From contig NC_134887.1 in the NCBI RefSeq assembly GCF_041734735.1, positions 39,182,878 through 39,246,877 of the forward strand: 64,000 nucleotides of DNA. The letters run 5' to 3'. The notes beneath the pieces were generated by a model. The model did no database searches. It worked only from the letters and a program-made list of their open reading frames with translations, and was not told the DNA's origin. Numbering within the stretch: the stretch's first letter is position 1; each line of letters opens with the position of its first letter. The position numbers and the translations under genes were made by a program. This document shows positions 21,172-26,612 of this stretch, in pieces. The stretch is from Babylonia areolata. Its lineage: Eukaryota > Mollusca > Gastropoda > Neogastropoda > Buccinidae.

Positions 21172-21442
21172 ATAAAAAAAGCTGTGGTACCTTTCTTTTC
21201 TTTTTTCCCGTTTTTTAACACTGTGCTCTAAACGGAATCACCCGGGGTCCGAACACAGGTGCCAGGGACTGATGCTGCTGGAGACATTCACGGCCCAGGA
21301 CCGGGACGCGCTGACTCTGCCGGACTTCATCACGATCCAGGGGGAGGTGACCGGGGACCCTCGCTACTCCATGTTCAACCTTTCCCTCAAGGAGCAGTTC
21401 TGGGCTTCACGGGACACCGTCGATCAGATGGAAGACGACTGA
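63..21442 (+). CDS. TTD14-like: TTD14-like protein (TRPL translocation defect 14 family), eight 3' exons of a partial gene
   Basis: Eight exons (63-191, 3018-3217, 12478-12555, 13524-13619, 14526-14622, 16348-16439, 19457-19572, 21259-21442) join in one continuous frame of 329 full residues ending in TGA. The product reads like Drosophila Ttd14: [15 protein letters not shown] and ICDRG in the P-loop NTPase part, [67 protein letters not shown] and [16 protein letters not shown]. In Drosophila this protein binds GTP and phosphoinositides and is needed for light-dependent movement of the TRPL channel. The R-x-R-K-R, T-I-R-R-P, K-I-R-R and L-L-E-T pattern suggests a CYTH/triphosphate-tunnel fold in the C-terminal half; that is inference. 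The Walker A exon lies upstream of the window. Every internal intron is GT-AG. The recognition is from memory of the family, not a search. Confidence 0.9.
228..1790 (+). repeat. Pyrimidine-rich minisatellite, 31/37-bp units
   Basis: Tandem units of about 37 bp, or 31 bp when a CTCTTC block is absent, with the core TTCCTGTCC followed by TTTTTCGTTCTCCTG. The array starts about 40 bp after the exon A donor and runs to about 1790, broken by an unrelated island at 594-825. The + strand is almost free of A. Long open frames on both strands here are products of this repeat, not genes. Confidence 0.93.
594..825 (-). repeat. Interspersed repeat island inside the minisatellite
   Basis: A T-run (596-614) and about 200 bp of complex sequence interrupt the minisatellite. 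Read on the - strand, 619-815 resembles 23066-23240 on the + strand (CACTGAAGTGACT, CAGCAGTGCAG, GTCTCC..TGGTG), so it is a second copy of a dispersed repeat of unknown class. Confidence 0.6.
1955..2680 (+). mobile_element. tRNA-derived SINE (family 3), split by a family 1 SINE
   Basis: A tRNA-like head (GTCGGCCATGTGCTGGACTTCTGATCCAGTG, with box B GGGTTCGAGGCCCC, shown here in two parts) lies at 1965-2018. Its body resumes after 2452 with TTGGGGAAAGG and CAAGCCCTAGACACA, and ends at GGCTGTAAAAGGCTGTAGGA near 2660. Similar bodies occur at 49580-49790 and 51190-51375. About 50 bp at 2535-2583 matches the left end of the TTAA element at 3233. Confidence 0.6.
2035..2452 (-). mobile_element. tRNA-derived SINE, family 1, near full length
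   Basis: On the - strand it starts with a tRNA-like head (AGTGATGGCCTAAAGGTAAC, then box B GGTTCGAATCACGG), followed by a conserved body with GTGGTCTGGACGC, CACGTAAAAGAACCCACGGC and GCGACGCGCTCTCCC, and ends in an (AAATAC)n-type tail. About nine copies or remnants of this family occur in the window. Confidence 0.85.
2679..2987. mobile_element. TTAA-flanked MITE, 309 bp, piggyBac-like ends
   Basis: The ends are TTAACTCTTTCACTGCC and GGCGGTGAAAGAGTTAA, an inverted repeat matching at 16 of 17 positions with TTAA at both outer ends. No coding sequence is seen. TTAA duplication is the hallmark of piggyBac-type transposition. It ends 30 bp upstream of exon B. Confidence 0.8.
3018..3217 (+). CDS. 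TTD14-like: TTD14-like exon B
   Basis: The acceptor is CCCTTGGCAG and the donor AAC|GTGAGT. It starts with AC, which completes Tyr with the T of exon A, and then encodes 66 residues ([15 protein letters not shown] through [11 protein letters not shown]), ending in phase 0. It holds the conserved [20 protein letters not shown] block. Its GC content is far above the surrounding intron. Confidence 0.95.
3233..4297. mobile_element. TTAA-flanked non-autonomous element, 1.06 kb
   Basis: Bounded by TTAACCCTTTCGCTGCC and GGCAGCCTAGGGGTTAA. Two subterminal copies of a palindrome (TGACGAG-TTAT-CTCGTCA type) lie at about 4212 and 4259. No transposase frame was recognised. It begins 15 bp after the exon B donor. 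Tandem paralogous sequence at 4444-4500 preserves the uninterrupted target TTTAATTAAATGCC, which supports insertion at TTAA with TTAA duplication. Confidence 0.8.
4358..4692 (+). repeat. Degenerate tandem copies of the exon B 3' end and its splice donor
   Basis: Five units at about 4358, 4444, 4514, 4583 and 4660 each repeat the end of exon B and the start of its intron: (CTCGGCCAGGGA) GACACCATCACCGCCA, then a GTGAGTGTT-like donor, then TTAATTAAATGCC. A sixth copy at 5055-5150 continues after a SINE insertion at 5850-5890. The later units are about 70-77 bp long and have lost the upstream part. These are decayed duplications, not used exons. Confidence 0.85.
4689..5058. mobile_element. Probable decayed TTAA element carrying a SINE fragment
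   Basis: Left end TTAACCGTATGAGTACC; right end CACTGAAGGGGTTTGAATGCC, which looks like a mutated GGGGTTAA next to the ATGCC flank seen in the tandem junction copies. A family 2 SINE 3' fragment occupies 4701-4829. The right boundary is uncertain. Confidence 0.45.
4701..4829 (+). mobile_element. Family 2 SINE 3' fragment
   Basis: It matches the 3' part of family 2: CCCCTGAAAATGGAGTATGGC, CATACACGTAAAAGCCCACT, GTGGGAGTTGCAGCCCAC (given as separate blocks), ending in a GAAGAAGAA tail. Confidence 0.8.
5151..5836 (-). mobile_element. Family 2 SINE with nested insertion, flanked by a 13-bp target-site duplication
   Basis: The direct repeat CATCACCACCAGT flanks it at 5138-5150 and 5837-5849. The SINE reads on the - strand from a tRNA-Leu/Ser-like head (GGGTGCAACAGCCGAGTGGT) to a GAAGAAGA tail at 5151. 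About 250 bp of other repeat DNA (about 5205-5455) sits within its 3' part. One block of that DNA (5350-5437) recurs at 40730-40812. Confidence 0.8.
6020..6415. repeat. Compound (CA)n-(CT)n microsatellite
   Basis: (CA)n from 6088, interrupted by two GTCAATGC[G/A]CTCGCACACA units (about 6163-6215), then (CT)n at 6283-6359 and C-rich sequence. It is preceded by AGTTTATCGCC at 6025, the truncated form of a motif that recurs next to GT/CA tracts in this window. All long frames here are low-complexity artefacts. Confidence 0.95.
6642..6900. mobile_element. TTAA-flanked element, 259 bp
   Basis: Begins TTAACCTCACAGCTGCTG and ends CAGCAGTCAAGGGGTTAA. It contains the palindrome GACGAGTTCACTCGTC at about 6664. 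A similar right end (TTCAGCAGTCGAGGGGTTAA) occurs alone at 24540-24559. It shares its right-hand TTAA with the next element. Confidence 0.6.
6897..7544. mobile_element. TTAA-flanked element, 648 bp
   Basis: Ends TTAACTCTTTCCGGACGA and TCGTCCCGAGTGAGTTAA form a 15/18 inverted repeat bounded by TTAA. No coding sequence was recognised. It directly abuts the previous TTAA element. Confidence 0.75.
7565..8095 (-). mobile_element. LINE (non-LTR retrotransposon) 3' end, 5'-truncated
   Basis: The - strand encodes the C-terminal end of a reverse transcriptase [16 protein letters not shown], then [14 protein letters not shown], then [10 protein letters not shown] and a C-terminal [12 protein letters not shown]; a poly-A/T run lies in the middle of the frame. 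The Cys-rich CPFC...E.EQHF block is typical of molluscan LINE RT C-termini. The 3' UTR ends at a (CT)n tract near 7565. It is a close relative of the copy at 8096-8548. Confidence 0.8.
8096..8548 (-). mobile_element. LINE 3' end, second copy of the same family
   Basis: Encodes on the - strand [44 protein letters not shown] and [11 protein letters not shown], ending near 8256. It is followed by a 3' UTR with GGCCATGGACCACAATTC and a (GTTC)n tail at 8096-8121. The RT palm domain is missing, so the copy is 5'-truncated and dead. Confidence 0.82.
8554..8871 (-). mobile_element. LINE 3' end inserted in another LINE, with a 15-bp target-site duplication
   Basis: TGAGACAACGCCTAA flanks the element at 8539-8553 and 8872-8886. 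On the - strand it encodes [17 protein letters not shown] and [16 protein letters not shown], the extreme C-terminus of an RT ORF from a different LINE family, ending in a TTTCCG repeat tail. The host sequence is the 5' side of the LINE at 8096-8548. Confidence 0.82.
9064..9195 (-). mobile_element. Short SINE-like repeat, family 5, (ACTGAA)n tail
   Basis: On the - strand it reads CTCAAGGCCTGACTAAGCGC, GGTTACGCTGCTGGTC and GTGACGCCTCCTTGAGC, ending in (ACTGAA)n. Five copies of about 125 bp occur in the window (here, 19143, 27483, 31738, 35668). The class is unproven; TGACTAAGCG resembles a pol III box A. Confidence 0.8.
9583..9814 (+). mobile_element. TTAA MITE, 232-bp family, copy 1
   Basis: Starts TTAACTCACTCAATACAGCC and ends GAGAGAGTTAA. 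It is one of five copies of the same 232-bp sequence (others at 16084, 26381, 27988, 58542), all bounded by TTAA with imperfect terminal inverted repeats (TTAACTC[A/T]CTC..TACG). Non-coding. Confidence 0.88.
9975..10215. repeat. (GT)n tract with the recurring TTTAACGTCTTCCACTTTAAG motif
   Basis: A GT-rich stretch (9975-10020) and a TTGTATTG-rich stretch flank CTTCAGTTTAACGTCTTCCA at 10162, followed by AAGTGATATTAG. The same motif lies beside GT/CA tracts elsewhere (see findings). Confidence 0.6.
10543..11572. mobile_element. TTAA-flanked element, 1.03 kb, with twin subterminal palindromes
   Basis: Left end TTAACCCTCAAAGTGCTG; right end CGCGCTCTCCGGGTTAA. The perfect palindrome GCCACGATCGTGGC occurs at about 11501 and 11537, just inside the right end. 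AT-rich interior with no recognised coding sequence. Confidence 0.68.
12086..12170 (-). mobile_element. Family 1 SINE remnant
   Basis: GTTTCTACAGAATTTTATCA, GACAACGCTTTTTGTTGCCG and TGGGTTCTTTTAC match the central body of family 1 SINEs on the - strand. Both ends are lost. Confidence 0.7.
12262..12445. repeat. (CTT)n-bounded complex repeat
   Basis: A (CTT)n tract (12268-12303) is followed by about 130 bp of GC-rich sequence (GATGAGCAGCCCGGTGCCC..). Its abrupt GC rise and microsatellite edge look like the 3' end of a retroposed element on the - strand. The family is not identified, and no other copy was seen in the window. Confidence 0.35.
12478..12555 (+). CDS. TTD14-like: TTD14-like exon C
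   Basis: The acceptor is TTTTTTCCACAG and the donor TCC|GTGAGT. It has 26 codons in phase 0 on both sides, [21 protein letters not shown] then SKMIS (given in two parts), matching [17 protein letters not shown] of the family. Confidence 0.93.
12950..13279 (-). mobile_element. Family 2 SINE, head truncated
   Basis: It runs from a GAAGAAG tail (12950) to box B (GGGTTCGAATCACGG) and ends at 13279 within the tRNA-like head. It matches the other family 2 copies throughout (AGATCAAATACGCACGTTAA, GGGTTATGGAAACAAGAAC). Confidence 0.88.
13524..13619 (+). CDS. TTD14-like: TTD14-like exon D
   Basis: The acceptor is GACATGTTTGCAG and the donor TCA|GTGAGT. It has 32 codons, [16 protein letters not shown] through [13 protein letters not shown], phase 0 on both sides. 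GIDLGDRL matches GIDTGDRL of the fly protein. Confidence 0.93.
13709..13803. repeat. (CA)n microsatellite
   Basis: Imperfect CA repeat 90 bp after exon D. The rest of this intron to 14525 shows no recognisable element. Confidence 0.95.
14526..14622 (+). CDS. TTD14-like: TTD14-like exon E
   Basis: The acceptor is TGTGTTTACAG and the donor AG|GTCAGC. It encodes [18 protein letters not shown] and [14 protein letters not shown], then leaves one base (G) that forms Gly with exon F. It opens the basic R-L-R-K-R segment expected of a CYTH-like first strand. Confidence 0.93.
14645..15202 (+). mobile_element. Dispersed repeat A, copy 1 (hairpin-ended)
   Basis: It begins GACTCACTTGTGTAAACAAA followed by GTGAGTC (a terminal hairpin), and near its end has TCACAAGTGAGT followed by GAAGGCCTTGCCTCTCTTG. 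A second copy at 46187-46711 is about 90% similar by eye. CACTTGTG/CACAAGTG act as inverted ends. Non-coding; probably a MITE-type element, class unproven. Confidence 0.7.
15249..15720 (+). mobile_element. Family 3 SINE head split by a family 2 SINE
   Basis: A tRNA-like head GGCGCTGTAGCAGAATCAGT..CTTCTGATCCAGTG lies at 15249-15307 (CTTCTGATCCAG as in other family 3 heads). Its box B region, GGTCAGCAGGGTTC, is duplicated at 15308-15321 and 15689-15702 around the intruding SINE. AAATTTAGTGGG then continues. Confidence 0.75.
15322..15688 (-). mobile_element. Family 2 SINE, full length, 14-bp target-site duplication
   Basis: Complete copy from a (GAA)n tail to the head GATGGGCGCAATAGCCGAGT. It is flanked by the exact 14-bp direct repeat GGTCAGCAGGGTTC, which marks LINE-driven retroposition. 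Confidence 0.92.
16084..16315 (+). mobile_element. TTAA MITE, 232-bp family, copy 2
   Basis: Starts TTAACTCACTCAGTACGGCC and ends CGTATGGAGAGAGTTAA. Its right end is only 32 bp upstream of exon F, so the exon's likely branch-point region overlaps the insertion junction (GTTAATTAACG). Confidence 0.9.
16348..16439 (+). CDS. TTD14-like: TTD14-like exon F
   Basis: The acceptor is CTTCCACTGCAG and the donor GAG|GTCAGT. Two bases complete Gly, then 30 codons encode [20 protein letters not shown] and [10 protein letters not shown], matching HWSYIHTIRRP..VEVKTPLTHRDY of the fly protein. Ends in phase 0. Confidence 0.93.
16570..16975 (+). repeat. Dispersed repeat B, copy 1
   Basis: CTATCCACATTTGTGATTTT, then CTACTTTCCCTGTTCCTCTC, then AACTCTGAACTATTTCAAAC, then GATATGCATGGGGGTAATTT. 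The same blocks appear in order at 61390-62250. It is next to a GT tract (16530-16560) and probably belongs to the GT-motif group described in the findings. Confidence 0.7.
17348..17817. mobile_element. MITE with 17-bp terminal inverted repeats, hAT-like CAGGG ends
   Basis: Starts CAGGGTTCGTCATTAAC and ends GTTAGTGACGAACCCTG, identical as inverted repeats but for one base. The interior is rich in GAGCGC. AATAC flanks both sides, but the flanking DNA is itself AATAC repeat, so this is weak as a target duplication. 470 bp, non-coding. Confidence 0.75.
17943..18093 (+). mobile_element. Family 1 SINE 3' fragment
   Basis: ATCGATAGGAAAAACAAAAC, ATGGGTGGTGC, TCTCCCTGGAGAGAGCAGCC, and a tail AAATACAAATACAAAT. 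Its 5' half is missing. Confidence 0.85.
18602..18808 (-). mobile_element. SINE-like repeat with (ATT)n tail (family 6)
   Basis: An (AAT)n stretch is followed by GGTATTTATATAGCGCTGAA, CTAAGCACTTTCGCACC and TTTTAAGGCCAGACTTGAAA. I recall similar GCGCTATATAAAT(ACC) repeats from several invertebrate genomes. Orientation (tail on the - strand) is inferred. Confidence 0.6.
19143..19266 (-). mobile_element. Family 5 SINE-like repeat
   Basis: TTTCAGTTTCAGTAGCTCA through CGCGCTTAGTCAGGCCTTGA, same as the copy at 9064-9195. Confidence 0.85.
19457..19572 (+). CDS. TTD14-like: TTD14-like exon G
   Basis: The acceptor is GTGTGTGTGCAG and the donor AA|GTGGGT. It has 38 codons ([38 protein letters not shown]), then AA, which makes Lys with exon H. 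It corresponds to [20 protein letters not shown] of the family. Confidence 0.94.
19631..20022 (+). mobile_element. Family 2 SINE, full length, sense strand
   Basis: Head GACGGGCGCAGTAGCCGAGT, box B GGGTTCGAATCATGG, body, and GAAGAAGA tail. The head has the tRNA-Leu/Ser look (GCCGAGTGGTTAAAGCG). It starts 58 bp after exon G. Confidence 0.9.
20043..20172 (+). mobile_element. Family 2 SINE 3' fragment
   Basis: It repeats the last 130 bp of the preceding SINE (CCCCTGAAAACAGAGTATGG through a GAAGAAGAAGAA tail), in tandem with it. Confidence 0.85.
20457..20560. repeat. (CA)n microsatellite
   Basis: A near-pure CA run of about 60 bp, then imperfect CA. Confidence 0.95.
20710..21110 (-). mobile_element. 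Family 1 SINE, near full length
   Basis: It runs from the tail TTTGTATTTGTATTTC (20716) to the head CTAGAGGTAATGCGTCCGTC and GAGTGATGGC on the - strand, with box B GGTTCGAATCACGG. It is followed by a CA tract (21115-21170). Confidence 0.9.
21259..21442 (+). CDS. TTD14-like: TTD14-like terminal exon H with stop
   Basis: The acceptor is CCGAACACAG. The first base completes Lys, then [36 protein letters not shown] and [20 protein letters not shown] follow, with D and TGA at 21440-21442. [13 protein letters not shown] matches the fly C-terminus closely. The length is right for the family's end. Confidence 0.95.
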
Positions 21443-21443
21443 T

Positions 21444-21476
<33 letters not shown>

Positions 21477-21544
21477 CAGTGTGTGGTTTTTTTTTTAAGA
21501 CTAGGAGGGTAGAGTCTGGGTAAGCTAGGAGGAAGTTGATTGAT

Positions 21545-21578
<34 letters not shown>

Positions 21579-22400
21579 CCAGGAGGATAGGGTTTGGGTA
21601 AGTTAGGCGGGGGTGTAGAAGGGTACAGGAAGGAAGAGAGGTGGTAATTGTCAGTGTGCTGTTTGGAGAAGTTGCAAAAAAATTTTTTTGGTTCATATTT
21701 AGAGGGTGGGGGGGTTTGGGTTATGTGGGTGAGAGGGGTGTGAGATGGGGGATTATGATTGAGAACAGTGTGCAGTTTGGAGTTGGTTTTTTTGTTTTGC
21801 TTTTTAAGAGGGTGGGGTTTTTTCTCTTTGCGTGTGTGTGTGTGTGTGTACTGTTTTAAGTATACTAGCCAAGCAGGAAGAATGCAAAGGAACCCCCCCT
21901 CCCTACCCCTTCTTTCTTTTTATTTTATTTATTTTTTTAATATTTTTTGTGTGTGTGTGTTTGTTTGGAAGAGAGTTTTTTAGGGTAAGAGGAAGTTTGT
22001 CTCACCCTACGTCAAAATGGAGTTGAAGCATGAGTGTATATTTGAACGATAGTAATTTCGATCATGGTCGTTTAATAACATTAGACATTTGTGTGTATGA
22101 GTATGTGTGTGTGTGTTATTTTCAAGAATACCAGCTAAAGCAGGGAGTTTACAAAGGAACTCCCCAGGTTTGTTTGGGTTTTTTTTCTTTTTGAGAATTT
22201 GAATTTTTTTAAGTTACTGGTGGTGTCAGAAAATTATGGATCTCTGTTTTATGTGTGTGCATGTATATTCAGGTGTTGTTGTTTTTTTATTTGAAGTGAT
22301 AAGATCTGTTTTGTGTGGATGTTGAAATTCTTTTTTTTTCTTTTTCCTTTTTTTTTTCTTTTTTTTTTTTTTTTGTATTAATAAATCATAAGATCCCGAG
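21443..22400 (+). other. TTD14-like 3' UTR region, T-rich
   Basis: Long T runs (21447-21476, 21548-21574, 22331-22375) and a duplicated GGTAGAGTCTGGGTAAGCTA / GGATAGGGTTTGGGTAAGTT segment (about 21508 and 21585). The first AATAAA downstream of the stop is at 22380-22385. Further AATAAA candidates lie at 23598, 29611 and 37389, so the true 3' end cannot be fixed. Confidence 0.5.
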
Positions 22401-22623
22401 CATTTTTCAGTTGTAAATCAAAGCTTTGAAGTCGCTCATGTGTAGCCATGTGTAGCGGAAAGGTGATGGCGACAGCTGCTGGACAGAAAATGGCACTTTG
22501 ACGATGGGGGCTACAAGATTTGTCAGTTCGGTCAGATCTGTGACGGTGTGTCGTGTGTGACCTCTCCATGGTAAAATCTTGTGATGTGTGTTTTTGTGAA
22601 GGGATAGGTAAACCAAATATGAC

Positions 22624-22668
<45 letters not shown>

Positions 22669-22747
22669 CCCGTACCTAAGCCATCTTTGTGAATGGGATA
22701 TCCAGGAGTGATGATTTTTTGTGGAAGGCGTGATTTTATCAGTTGGA

Positions 22748-22990
22748 AGAGCGCCGTGGCGAAGTCGGTTAGTTGTTGGACTTGTGATCCAGTGTTCACT
22801 ATTGATCATCAGAGTTTGAGTCCCCTGTTTCAGCATGGGTGTGTGTCCGTGGGAAGGGTGCATTCACACCTGGGTGGATTGAGGAAAATTGGAGTGACAT
22901 GCCTTTCGGAAGGACACAACACCCTTCAAAATGGGGCCTTGAACTGCGATCAGTGGTGAACACTGGATGAGAGAAGCCCAACACCTCGCT
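22748..22990 (+). mobile_element. tRNA-derived SINE, family 3
   Basis: Head GCGCCGTGGCGAAGTCGGTT with CTTGTGATCCAG and box B AGTTTGAGTCCCC, followed by a body with GACATGCCTTTCGGAAGGAC. Related heads are at 1965 and 15249. Confidence 0.6.
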
Positions 22991-23065
22991 GATTATGCCC
23001 CAGTTCCCCCTCAATACAACCCCCCCCCCACCCCCCAAAAAAAAAGAAAAATGAAACACTGTTTA

Positions 23066-23240
23066 CCTCCACTGAAGTGACTGGGCAGCAGTGCAGAGTC
23101 TCCACTGGTGAGTGGTCTCATGGCAGCCTCACACTGAAAGATGTGTGGGTGGAGTGGTAGTGTGGCTTGTGGCTGTGCATGGGGGGAACTGGGGATGATA
23201 ACAGGAGGGAAGTACACGCCACTTCGAGAGCGTGGAGGAT
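23066..23240 (+). repeat. Dispersed repeat C
   Basis: Counterpart of the island at 619-815 in the minisatellite (opposite orientation). It lies directly after the family 3 SINE and a C-run, so it may be the distal part of a longer composite element. Confidence 0.5.
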
Positions 23241-23281
23241 GGGGCAGTTGAAGTATGTGTATGTACATGATTATGTTTTTA

Positions 23282-23405
23282 GCCTTCTCCTTTTTTCTGC
23301 ATTCGTGAGCTGCAACTCCCGTGTTTGTTCAATATGCACGGGTGAGCATTTACGTGTGTGACCCTTTTCACCCTGTCATTTAGGCAGCCATACTCCATTT
23401 TCATG
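23282..23405 (-). mobile_element. Family 2 SINE 3' fragment
   Basis: CTGCAACTCCCGTGTTTGTTC, CATTTACGTGTGTGACC and TAGGCAGCCATACTCCATTT match family 2 on the - strand; CTGCAACTCCCG is the usual anchor. Confidence 0.75.
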
Positions 23406-25890
23406 GTTGAAGGCTTAGTGAGTGACTCGGCGACAAGTGTGCAGACTTTTAAGATGATGATGACAAGGCATTACCAAGAAACCTCGGTGACTGGATGGCA
23501 TGATAAGAAATTTAAAGAAATGCAGTGTGGAATTTGCTCAAACTAAGTTTTCAAGATCTGAAAGAAATATGCTTGATTTATCCATACTTGTGTCAAAAAT
23601 AAAATGTGTCCATCCAATGAACAAGAAGAAGAAGAAGAAACAAAATGATCATCAAAAAACTAATGAACACATTAAAATAATAATAATAATAATAACAAAA
23701 CCGAGCTGTCTGTCAAGTTCAAGAGACATTTAAAACATTTTTTTTAATGATGACAGAGATTGACATTTGTTTTTGCTTGAGTACTGGATTTGGTGAAATT
23801 GATGAACCTTTTTTCTTGACAGTGTCAGTACTGAGCATTTTCAAGATCAGCAGAAATGTCCTATTTTTATCAGTGGTGACATGAGGTGCAGTGGTGGTTG
23901 TGATCATGATGGTGATGATAACAAAACTGCACAGTGCTCCAAAGTTTTTGATTGTGAGATTGATTTGTTTTCATTTAAACGAAATATCCAGTGAACCCAT
24001 TTTAGCGGTGTGCATGAAATATGATTAGACTAAGGATAGCAGTGGCTAGAGTGACAATAATCAGTGCTGAACGTTAGGATTGTAGATGGATGTGTACAAT
24101 AAGTTGGTCAGCGCGGTAACTGAGCCATGTTCTGGTGTTGACTGGACCGTGCTGGACTCTGCTGTAAAACGCAGGAGAGTCAACTTGGTAATGGACGTGG
24201 ATTGACCTCTTGACTGCTGCGAATGAACAAGCTTGTAAGCAAACGTCTTTCATCTCACTACTCTGCTGTAAAACGCAGGAGAGTCAACTTGGTAATGGAC
24301 GTGGATTGACTTCTTGACTGCTGCGAATGAACAAGCTTGTAAGCAAAAGTCGTTTCATCTCGCTGTGACAAAAGGGAGCTTACAGTTCAGGAAGCTGGTC
24401 ATCATCCATCTCTGGAGTTTTTCCCCTTGGGACGGCATTGCTTCAGTCAGTACAGCAGTATCAATCAGATGTTAATTACTACACACAAAGTAGTAACTGT
24501 ACTGCAAACTCATGCCACATCGGTATAATGTCACCAAGCTTCAGCAGTCGAGGGGTTAAAGAATAGAAACGCACTGCCTTTGAGACAGAGCAGCAGAGGT
24601 TTCATGGTTTTATGATATGTAGACTCAAGTATAGAAATTAAAGACTGTCAAAAAGAAAGAAAAAAGTGACACATTGAGGAAAAGTACCGAATGCATGAGC
24701 GAGATAAATCGTAATGTAATGTTTCATTTTGTTTCACCACATATCACAAATGAGTTAGTGCATGAGTTTAAACTGGAAAGATAGCAATTAGACCTTGGTC
24801 ATTAAATAAGATGTAGACATTTATGTGTGTGAGTTTGTGTTTTGTTTTTTTGGTGTTTTTTTTTTTTATTGGCATCAGACCCAGACCATTTTTGAGAGTA
24901 GGAGAATCCATGCTTTTATAGCACATGACAAGTTTTGAAAATTGTCAGTTTTCATACGCAGTCTGTTTTTATTACAATGTGGAATCTGTTTTAGACTTTG
25001 GCGTTTTAATGTAATCAAATTTTAATCACCAGTCTGCAGTTTCTGTAATGTCCAATTCCTTATCTACAGGCATTTTGATTTTTGTTTTACCCAGAGGAAC
25101 AAAGAATCTCCTTTCTGTGGCACTGAAGTTTTGAAAGCTTGAAAAAAAAAGTACTTGCATATCTTAATCTCACAAGGGAACATTTTCCTTTTATATTGTG
25201 GCTGAATCAAGATTCAAACAAGTTCAAATGTATGAACATATATTAGATATTTGCCTTCAGACATTCATCAGTTTTTAAAAATCAAGGTTTGAAGCATTCA
25301 GAGCATCAACAAGTATTTTGACGTATGGGCGTCAGTTTGTCTGCATTTAAAAAGTGACCAAGAATCCACAGACAAACTGTGATGACATCATGTATACATT
25401 CATATCCTACATATCATCAGTGGTGTGAGATCTAGAATTGATGAATTTTATTTTATTGTACAGGAGACTTTGTGAATGAGAGTTTATATATGTGCGTGTT
25501 GTGGGAGGTGGGAGGGTTAATGATTTTTTTTGTTTTTTTTTTGGTTTCATATTCCTTGAGCATATCTGAGTTTGAATTGTCAGCATCTTGTCAGTCCTGC
25601 CTGTTGTATTACACCCTAATTGTCACTGTAGCCTTTCCTTGTTCTTTATTACATCTGTTCTTTTTGTTTCTTGTCAAACATTTTCTGATGAGCTGGCACG
25701 TCAGTCACTGTCGTTGAGAAGGAGAACATGTTTTGTATGTTTGGAGGTTTTAATTTTATTGTTTTTGTTCCTGTTGTTGATAGACTTTAGAAAAGTCACA
25801 GTTTCATTGATTTTGTTTTAGAAGAAGTAACTTTTGTGTGATTAGTATTTGATTTTTTTTTTTTTTTTTTTTTTTTTTTGTTAGAACAGA
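23406..25890. other. AT-rich DNA with one tandem duplication
   Basis: No coding sequence or mobile element recognised, apart from a 104-bp tandem duplication (24156-24363) and an isolated TTAA-element right end at 24540-24559. It could be extended 3' UTR of TTD14 or intergenic DNA. Confidence 0.4.
24156..24363. repeat. 104-bp tandem duplication, two copies
   Basis: ACTCTGCTGTAAAACGCAGG begins each copy (24156 and 24260), and the copies match almost throughout, ending in TTTCATCTC[A/G]CT. Only a handful of differences, so it is fairly young. Confidence 0.9.
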
Positions 25891-25894
25891 ATTA

Positions 25895-26090
25895 GCGGTG
25901 TGAAATTCTGGCAGAGAGTGCATTGCCAAAGTGCAGCAGTACCCATAATGTTTTTTTCCTTCCCTGCCTGCAAGTGTATTTGTGTCACTATCTTGCCAGA
26001 GATCATTGTTCCGTTGTCATGGGTTCTTTTACTTGCACTAGGTGCATGCTACGTTTATTTGTCTCATTGGAAAGACAAGATCACTAGATG
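25895..26090 (-). mobile_element. Old family 1 SINE remnant
   Basis: TGTGAAATTCTGGCAGAGAG, CTTGCCAGAGATCATTGTTC and TCATGGGTTCTTTTACTTGC follow the family 1 order on the - strand with many differences. Confidence 0.6.
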
Positions 26091-26120
26091 TGTGGTTGGT
26101 TTATATGGTTGGTTTATATT

Positions 26121-26168
<48 letters not shown>

Positions 26169-26370
26169 AAATTTTATCAGAGGATTCATCTAAAAGACAA
26201 GATCACAAGATGTCTGTTAGTTCATGATTTTATCAGAGTATCAATATGAAAGACAAGATTTACTCAATGTATGTTTGTTGATAAGTCTATCAGAGTGTTA
26301 ACCCGAAAGACAAGATCACAAGATGTGTGCTTGCTTATTATTTTATCAGAGTATTTATTTTTTTCTCCCT
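26069..26370. repeat. Degenerate tandem repeat of about 70-80 bp
   Basis: Four units with AAAGACAAGATCAC[A/T]AGATG and TTTATCAGAGTAT. It begins at the edge of the SINE remnant and contains a T-run (26125-26163). Confidence 0.65.
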
Positions 26371-26380
26371 GTTAACTGGT

Positions 26381-26612
26381 TTAACTCACTCAGTACAGCC
26401 AGTCCTCTCTTCTCCTCTACACAGACCCCTCGGATGTCCAGTGGGTGTCTGAATGACCCAACCTTTAGCTTCCGTCGTCAGAACTGTGGTATTCTTTGTC
26501 AACATTCACCTCTTCAGTATAAGAGCCTTCCGCTTGCAATATTTTGATGATGGTAATTGGGATGAAACACTGTTAACATTGTCTCTTTCGCCGTTCGTAT
26601 GAAGAGAGTTAA
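26381..26612 (+). mobile_element. TTAA MITE, 232-bp family, copy 3
   Basis: Starts TTAACTCACTCAGTACAGCC and ends CGTATGAAGAGAGTTAA. Confidence 0.9.
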
